From contig JAZRGK010000080.1 of NCBI GenBank assembly GCA_045644145.1, forward strand, positions 66,048 to 130,047: 64,000 nucleotides of DNA, in the 5' to 3' direction. Below, piece after piece: positions 58,944-64,000 of this stretch. Origin of the DNA: Flemingiibacterium sp045644145 (lineage in GTDB: Bacteria > Bacillota > Clostridia > Oscillospirales > CAG-272). Positions within the stretch are counted from its first letter, which is position 1, and each line of letters opens with the position of its first letter. Made by a program: the position numbers and the translations under genes. Under the pieces are notes generated by a model that saw nothing but the letters and a program-made list of their open reading frames with translations, did not search any database and was not told where the DNA came from.

Positions 58944-59319
58944 TATAAACAAACTTATCAAGGCGGTTAAGCGCGCCGCGCTGGATGCGGTGATGGCACA
59001 AAAACCCATGGCTTACTATTTAGGCGAAGTTGAATCGGTCAGTCCATTGCGAATAAGAGTGGATCAAAAATTGATTCTTACGGATGCCCAGCTCGTTTTA
59101 ACAAGCGCAGTGCGCGATTTCGATGTTGATATGACAGTGGAGCACACTACGGAAACAGAAAGCGGCGGCAATGGAGAGGGTGCTTACGACGAACACGCGC
59201 ACAAGTATGAAGGGCGCAAGCGTTTCTGCGTGCATCTCGGACTTAATGTCGGTGAAAAGGTTTTTCTTTTGCGCTGTGATGGCGGGCAGAAATTTATTGT
59301 TTTGGATAGAGTGAGGTGA
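58933..59319 (+). CDS. DUF2577 baseplate-associated protein (XkdR-like)
   Basis: 128 residues from the TTG at 58933, 6 nt after GGGGTGG. LIKAVKRAALDAVMAQKPMA and YYLGEVESVSPLRIRVDQKL fit DUF2577; an OB-fold-like strand pattern and the ending GGQKFIVLDRVR agree. Overlaps the hub gene by 11 nt. Confidence 0.82.
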   Translation: MSLDINKLIKAVKRAALDAVMAQKPMAYYLGEVESVSPLRIRVDQKLILTDAQLVLTSAVRDFDVDMTVEHTTETESGGNGEGAYDEHAHKYEGRKRFCVHLGLNVGEKVFLLRCDGGQKFIVLDRVR

Positions 59320-59327
59320 CACAGTCA

Positions 59328-59747
59328 ATGGCTGAATTAAATTATTTGCCAGCATCAGCCACCGATGTGGATGATACCGCATTTAGTAATGTTAAACTTC
59401 CGGGGCACACTTACAAGCTCAATATCAAGCGTGGATGTATTAGAGGGGTTACAGATAAGGCTGATGCCGTGTTGCAAGCTGTCTATCTTGTACTTAGTGT
59501 CGAGAGATATAAATACTCGATATATTCTCGCAACTATGGCGTCGAGCTTGATGATCTCATCGGCAAACCTCGTGACTATGCTATGAGCGAAATAGAACGC
59601 CGTATCACAGAGGCGTTACTCGTAGACGATAGAATAAAGAGCGTTGACGGGTGGGATTTTAAAACCACTAAAAAATCAGTTATTGTTACCTTTACAGTGC
59701 ATACAATATACGGCGATATAGAGACCATAAAGGAGGTAGATGTGTAA
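59328..59747 (+). CDS. DUF2634 protein (XkdS-like, gp25-type baseplate wedge)
   Basis: 139 residues. ILSVERYKYSIYSRNYGVEL-like segment, here LVLSVERYKYSIYSRNYGVE, is the lysozyme-related gp25 fold signature seen in baseplate wedges. GAGGTGA lies upstream of the ATG. Located directly before the J gene as usual. Confidence 0.85.
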   Translation: MAELNYLPASATDVDDTAFSNVKLPGHTYKLNIKRGCIRGVTDKADAVLQAVYLVLSVERYKYSIYSRNYGVELDDLIGKPRDYAMSEIERRITEALLVDDRIKSVDGWDFKTTKKSVIVTFTVHTIYGDIETIKEVDV

Positions 59748-59749
59748 AC

Positions 59750-60961
59750 ATGTTCGAGGGGCAAACTTATGAAGCTTTACTCACAAACGCGCTCGCGAGA
59801 GTGAGCCCTTCTATTGATAAACGAGAAGGATCGATGGTGATGAACGGGGTTGCACCATCAATGGCAGAGCTGGCGCAGCTGTATATTGGTCTTGAATTTA
59901 TATTAACACTAATGTCAATACACACAATGCCGCGCGAGTTTTTGATAAAACGTGCAGAAGAACGTAATATGCCAATTAAATCTGCTAGTGCTGCTGTTTT
60001 TCGCGCAGAATTCAATACCGATATACCGATTGGGACGAGATTCTCTTGTGAGGATCTCAATTTTGTTACGGTAGAAAAACTTACCGACGTAATTGGCAGC
60101 ATAAGCTACAAGGTTGAGTGTGAGACAAAGGGAACCGTAGCCAATGGATATGCAGGACGGCTAATTCCCATAGAATATATCAACGGTTTGACCTGTGCGG
60201 AGCTGGTAGAACTTATCATCCCTGGCGATGACGAAGAAGACACCGAAGTGCTCCGTCAAAGGCTGCTTGATAGTTATCAGTCGCAAGCATTCGGCGGAAA
60301 CAACGCCGATTATGTTGAAAAAGTGACTGCAATAAAAGGCGTAGGTGCAGTTAAGGTCCATCCTGTTTGGAACGGTAACATATCTCCCTCCTCGCTTATT
60401 CCGAGTGAGATAGTACGGGAGTGGTATGAAAACATTATAACGACGCTGGAAGACGATGTGGCAGCATGGTTGACCTCTGTATTCACAGCTGCAGACAACA
60501 AGCTGTTGACAGTTGGCGGAACAGTTAAGCTTGTAGTTATGGCTTCCGGTAATGTGGTGCCGTCAGACACCTTCATCGATGAGATACAAACGATTGTTGA
60601 CCCTGAGCAGAATGCTGGGGAAGGGTTAGGACTCGCTCCTATAGGACACGTGGTGAATGTTTGCGGCGTGGGAGCTGAGGCTGTTAATATTACACTGAAT
60701 CTGACGTATGCTGATGGTTGGGATTTTTCCTCATCACGGAGCTACATAGAAAAGGTTATAGACGATTATTTCTCAGAACTTGCAACAGAATGGGCGAAAT
60801 CAAGTCGGCTTATTGTCCGTATTTCCCAGATCGAAAGCAGGATCCTTGCCGCGTGCAGCACAATGATCACTGATATTAGCGGCACGAAGATAAACGGTGA
60901 AGAGGTCAACCTTTCGTTGCCTGCTGACAGCATACCCGTACGAGGTAATATCGATGGATAG
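59750..60961 (+). CDS. Baseplate J-like protein (XkdT-like)
   Basis: 403 residues. EFLIKRAEERNMPIKSASAA, IPIGTRFSCEDLNFVTVEKL and GGNNADYVEKVTAIKGVGAV are typical of baseplate J proteins, which form the wedge ring. Overlaps the next gene by 8 nt. Confidence 0.92.
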   Translation: MFEGQTYEALLTNALARVSPSIDKREGSMVMNGVAPSMAELAQLYIGLEFILTLMSIHTMPREFLIKRAEERNMPIKSASAAVFRAEFNTDIPIGTRFSCEDLNFVTVEKLTDVIGSISYKVECETKGTVANGYAGRLIPIEYINGLTCAELVELIIPGDDEEDTEVLRQRLLDSYQSQAFGGNNADYVEKVTAIKGVGAVKVHPVWNGNISPSSLIPSEIVREWYENIITTLEDDVAAWLTSVFTAADNKLLTVGGTVKLVVMASGNVVPSDTFIDEIQTIVDPEQNAGEGLGLAPIGHVVNVCGVGAEAVNITLNLTYADGWDFSSSRSYIEKVIDDYFSELATEWAKSSRLIVRISQIESRILAACSTMITDISGTKINGEEVNLSLPADSIPVRGNIDG

Positions 60962-61496
60962 AACGCTTATTGACTATCTCCCGCCAGTTCTTCGAGATAT
61001 ACAAGAGTTTAGAGAGATAAATAAGGCTGTTGAACCCGAACTATCGCTTGCGTGGGATGCATACGCTCTTTTGCTCGCCAACATATTCCTTGATAGTGCA
61101 ACGGAACTCGGCGTGAGTATTTGGGAACAAGAACTGCATTTGCTTCCAAAAGACACGGATCTCCTTGATGTGCGAAAAGCGCGTATAAAGGCCAAGTGGA
61201 ATTTAGATGCTCCATACTCGATTCCTTGGCTTAAAAAGTGGCTTTCTGGACTTTGCGGACCGATGGGGTATGAAGTGTCAATTTGTGATTATACCATTGA
61301 CGTACAGCTGGACTATGACACGCTACCCAATACGGACAACCTTGCAAAAGAGATACTTGACATGCTGCTAACCGTACGTCCTGCAAATATGGAGATCATG
61401 CTTACGGCGTTCTTACAGTCTTATGGTAATGCAACTGTGTCTGCAGGTGCGTCAGAGTACAATAACACCATAGAAATATATCCATTAGGAGGATGA
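60954..61496 (+). CDS. DUF2313 tail protein (XkdU/YmfQ-like)
   Basis: 180 residues, MDRTLIDYLPPVLRDIQEFR with KARIKAKWNLDAPYSIPWLK, the pattern of the YmfQ family at the baseplate-fibre junction. The ATG at 60954 is inside the J gene end; GAGGT precedes it. Confidence 0.85.
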   Translation: MDRTLIDYLPPVLRDIQEFREINKAVEPELSLAWDAYALLLANIFLDSATELGVSIWEQELHLLPKDTDLLDVRKARIKAKWNLDAPYSIPWLKKWLSGLCGPMGYEVSICDYTIDVQLDYDTLPNTDNLAKEILDMLLTVRPANMEIMLTAFLQSYGNATVSAGASEYNNTIEIYPLGG

Positions 61497-61498
61497 AA

Positions 61499-62290
61499 AT
61501 GCCTAACAAATATAGCACAGTAATAACCACTGTCGGTGCATCAATGATAGCAGATTGCTTGCTTAACGGGAAAAAGCTTAATATAACGCAAGCCGCTGCG
61601 GGTGATGGCGACGGAACATACTATGTGCCGACCGTAGATCAGAAATCATTAAAAAACGAGAGATGGCGAGGTGAAATTGCCGCTGTTGGTATTAATACCG
61701 TTAACCCGAATATGTTCGATGTCAAAGTGGTTATCGCTGACGATGCAGAGACCTTTACGGTACGAGAAGTCGGATTATTTGACGGCGAGGGCAATTTAAT
61801 TGCTATTTGCAACACTCCGGACACCGAGAAGGTAAACAGTTCTGCTGGCATCTCTGGCAAACTCACGATTTTAATGCATATAGTCGTTGCCGATTCTTCT
61901 ACGTTGACATTTACAATAAATCCGTCGTTGAACACTATTGGTTACGACGAAGTTACGGGTTTAATTACCGCCCACAACAGCGACACAGATGCGCATCCGG
62001 GGGCGTTTGCATCAAAGCCGGTAATCTTCACCGTTCCCATCGATACGGAGTGGACAGCAGATGCAGAGAAAGGCGGATATACGCAGACAGTCGCACTCGA
62101 GAGCATCCTTGAAACCGACGTCCCCGACGTTGACGTGCTTCTTGGCGACGACCTTGATGCAAACGAGCTTTATAAGAAAGCGTGGGCGTGTGTTGACCGA
62201 GTGACAACCGCTGACGGCTCTATTATACTTCGTGCGCCGAATACTGCACCGATAAGCGCATTTACAATCAGACTTAAGGTGGTGAGATAA
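61499..62290 (+). CDS. Tail fibre/collar-type protein
   Basis: 263 residues. The N-terminus (VITTVGASMIADCLLNGKKL, ITQAAAGDGDGTYYVPT, ETFTVREVGLFDGEGNLIAI) is the conserved attachment domain of phage tail fibres; the C-terminal half is more variable. AGGAGG lies 6 nt before the ATG at 61499. Confidence 0.82.
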   Translation: MPNKYSTVITTVGASMIADCLLNGKKLNITQAAAGDGDGTYYVPTVDQKSLKNERWRGEIAAVGINTVNPNMFDVKVVIADDAETFTVREVGLFDGEGNLIAICNTPDTEKVNSSAGISGKLTILMHIVVADSSTLTFTINPSLNTIGYDEVTGLITAHNSDTDAHPGAFASKPVIFTVPIDTEWTADAEKGGYTQTVALESILETDVPDVDVLLGDDLDANELYKKAWACVDRVTTADGSIILRAPNTAPISAFTIRLKVVR

Positions 62291-62695
62291 ATGGCAGAAG
62301 CATTTATTACCCGAAGAAACAGCACGAACGATCCTGTTGTATTAACGCACGATGCAACCGAAACTACTACAGAAATGATTTTTCCTGAACTTGTTGGGAA
62401 AAGAAGCTTCTCTTTGGTTTGTGTTAGCAATTCCAGTTGCGGTTTTGATGGTGCAACTGAGATATATTATGTACATGGTATTTTTTGTGATGAGGGAGAT
62501 ATTTTTGTCGTATATACAGATGAACACAATTATAACGCGAAATATGGATATGAGTTAGAAGTACCATATAAAATTGAATTCGATAGTGCAACCGGTAGAA
62601 TCTATGCGGTGTATAATGACAACAATCCGAGTACTAGTGGTAAGCCTGTTAGATTTAAGAGCGCAACAAAATGGTTGTGCCATATTTACGAATAG
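62291..62695 (+). CDS. Tail-region protein of unknown function
   Basis: 134 residues, beta-rich (MAEAFITRRNSTNDPVVLTH, RSFSLVCVSNSSCGFDGATE). It starts one base after the fibre gene stop and precedes another fibre-type gene; possibly a fibre partner. No family recognised. Confidence 0.65.
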   Translation: MAEAFITRRNSTNDPVVLTHDATETTTEMIFPELVGKRSFSLVCVSNSSCGFDGATEIYYVHGIFCDEGDIFVVYTDEHNYNAKYGYELEVPYKIEFDSATGRIYAVYNDNNPSTSGKPVRFKSATKWLCHIYE

Positions 62696-62716
62696 CGCGT
62701 GGAGGTAACAGTACCA

Positions 62717-64000
62717 ATGAAATTCAATATAAACGGTGTTCAAATAATCGTAACCGAAGACGAAACACTTGTCGAAGGTTCTGTCAAGGTTCACACCGCC
62801 GAATTTGAGTTTGACGCTTCGTGGGGAGAGTATACCCCTATTTCGGTGTTCAAACGCGGCGACGAACTGCGAGAGCAAGTGATATCGGACGGCAAGTGCG
62901 AAATCCCGTGGGAAGTGCTTCAAAAAGGTCTTGGCGGATATTTGGTAGTAGGCGTTTACGGAATAACCGACACCAAGAGGCGTCCTACGCTGTGGGCGGC
63001 ACCGAAGGTGGTGCATCCCGGAACTGCATCGGGCGATGAGTCGCGAGATCCTACGCCGGATATACAGCAACAGCTTGTGAAGATGCTTAATGTTGGTGTT
63101 GAGAATATTGATGGTGGGCATCGTGTCACATTCAACGATGTAGGCGGCGAGAAAACATTTGATGTTATGGATGGCACAAGCGTAGCGGTGGCATCAGTCA
63201 AAACTTCTATTGCATCGGGCGGTACGAATACAGTGACGTTTACCGATGGTACGGAGCTTAAAGTCAAAAACGGTTCGCAGGGAGCACGGGGCCCGGCGGG
63301 CGATCCCGGCACCAGCGTGGCGGTAGCATCGGTTACCGAATCGAATGAATCGGGCGGCGAGAACGTTGTGGAGTTCACCGACGGCAAGAAGCTTAAGGTG
63401 AGAAACGGCAGGGATACCAAACTGCTGATCGTAACCGCAACTCACAACGAGGACGACTCCTTTACCGCAAGTCACAGCTCAGATGAGATCATTAAGCATA
63501 TTGAACGAGGTGGAAATTCCATTATAAAGTGCCCGATAGATGGCGTTATGTGTGCGTTACCATTTATATTGCATAACGATGAGATGGTTGTTTACGGGCG
63601 CGAAGAGATCCAAGAAGGCAAAGTTTTTCAAGTGGTGGCTGTTGTTATCGGAACCGATATTGTTACACGCATCACAAACTATGACCCTGCCAAGGATGGT
63701 TTTATCAAAAACGATGTATCTGATTTAAAGAATTACTTCACCAAAGATAAGCTGTACACAAAGGATGAGCTGTACACCAAAGCTGAAACTCAGGTAGTCG
63801 CAGAGCAGGCTTCGCAGAAATCCACCGTCAGCCAATATCTTACCATTCCTGCATCTGCGTGGAAGGATGACAGCGACCTTATAGGTAACGAAAAGAGGGT
63901 GCGCATACAAGCCACAGCTGATAACACAGTTTCGCAAGTAATTTTTAAGAAAGAAGAGTCAGAGGATGCATCGGATTGGATTTCAGTAACGCCTGAATGG
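62717..64000 (+). CDS. Phage tail/baseplate fibre protein, N-terminal part (cut by window edge)
   Basis: The frame is open for 428 codons from the ATG at 62717 to the window end. An N-terminal beta domain (MKFNINGVQIIVTEDETLVE) of the type found in Firmicutes phage receptor-binding or upper-baseplate proteins is followed by repeated segments SVAVASVKTSIASGGTNTVT and SVAVASVTESNESGGENVVE, a short collagen-like GSQGARGPAGDPG linker, and tandem FTKDKLYTKDELYTKAET helices. It likely reaches the host surface. GGAGGTAAC precedes the ATG. Confidence 0.8.
   Translation, partial: MKFNINGVQIIVTEDETLVEGSVKVHTAEFEFDASWGEYTPISVFKRGDELREQVISDGKCEIPWEVLQKGLGGYLVVGVYGITDTKRRPTLWAAPKVVHPGTASGDESRDPTPDIQQQLVKMLNVGVENIDGGHRVTFNDVGGEKTFDVMDGTSVAVASVKTSIASGGTNTVTFTDGTELKVKNGSQGARGPAGDPGTSVAVASVTESNESGGENVVEFTDGKKLKVRNGRDTKLLIVTATHNEDDSFTASHSSDEIIKHIERGGNSIIKCPIDGVMCALPFILHNDEMVVYGREEIQEGKVFQVVAVVIGTDIVTRITNYDPAKDGFIKNDVSDLKNYFTKDKLYTKDELYTKAETQVVAEQASQKSTVSQYLTIPASAWKDDSDLIGNEKRVRIQATADNTVSQVIFKKEESEDASDWISVTPEW

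Larger units (their letters stand above)
29820..64000. mobile_element. Prophage, contractile-tailed (myovirus), left end and most of the genome
   Basis: A large serine integrase and S24 repressor at the left edge, a divergent switch, an early/replication region, then terminase, head, sheath, tape-measure, baseplate and fibre genes in canonical order mark an intact-looking temperate phage. The tail sheath and XkdN-, XkdQ- and baseplate-J-like genes indicate a PBSX-like contractile tail. The left boundary lies between the sigma gene terminator (29817) and the integrase stop (29830); the att core cannot be defined because the right end, with lysis genes and attR, is outside the window. One early gene carries a frameshift; the structural genes are open. 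Confidence 0.95.

Overview
The window comes from a low-to-mid-GC Gram-positive anaerobe, most likely class Clostridia (Oscillospirales/Ruminococcaceae-like). Supporting signs are AGGAGG-type ribosome binding sites, TTGACA/TATAAT promoters with 17-bp spacers, a T-box leader on the threonyl-tRNA synthetase gene, an oxygen-sensitive class III ribonucleotide reductase with NrdR boxes, DegV and Na/Pi transporter genes, and ECF sigma factors with long C-terminal extensions. The genus cannot be fixed from the sequence alone.

Positions 1-29,820 are bacterial chromosome. In order: the N-terminal part of homoserine dehydrogenase; a class-3-type aldehyde dehydrogenase whose catalytic cysteine codon is replaced by asparagine; a Na+/phosphate symporter; T-box-controlled thrS; tRNA-Gln(CTG) followed by a modular palindromic repeat; an AraC regulator divergent from a class III aminotransferase; a MarR-DegV operon behind a promoter clamped by two perfect palindromes; a membrane-anchored lipase-like hydrolase; two tandem Asp-box (sialidase-like) paralogues; a three-gene TerB/ATPase/helicase set matching the Shango anti-phage system; a TIM-barrel isomerase; nrdD; and two ECF sigma factors with very large C-terminal extensions. 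Each sigma gene sits between copies of the same hairpin.

Positions from about 29,820 to the right edge are a prophage, cut by the window end. At the left end are a large serine integrase and an S24-type repressor (minus strand), then a divergent lysogeny switch. The early region holds many small genes, a DNA methyltransferase, an ASCH protein, a Sak4-like ATPase with an SSB-like partner, a GIY-YIG nuclease and a replication protein whose gene carries an iteron/AT-rich origin-like segment. A DUF1492-type regulator and a promoter with tandem TTGTTCG repeats lead into the late operon: small and large terminase, SPP1-like portal, a MuF protein with a toxin-like C-terminus plus a small partner gene, GP20 scaffold, SU10-type capsid, connectors, tail sheath and tube, tail assembly chaperone with a -1 frameshift site, tape measure, LysM and hub proteins, baseplate and fibre genes. 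The sheath and tube make this a contractile-tailed (myovirus) phage with a PBSX-like baseplate. Lysis genes and the right attachment site lie beyond the window.

The most interesting points are the giant ECF sigma factors in duplicated hairpin-promoter units, the complete Shango locus with a palindrome over its promoter and a 26-codon ORF inside, the MuF-toxin/small-partner pair, the iteron origin inside the replication gene, and the A AAA AAC slippery site in the tail chaperone gene.
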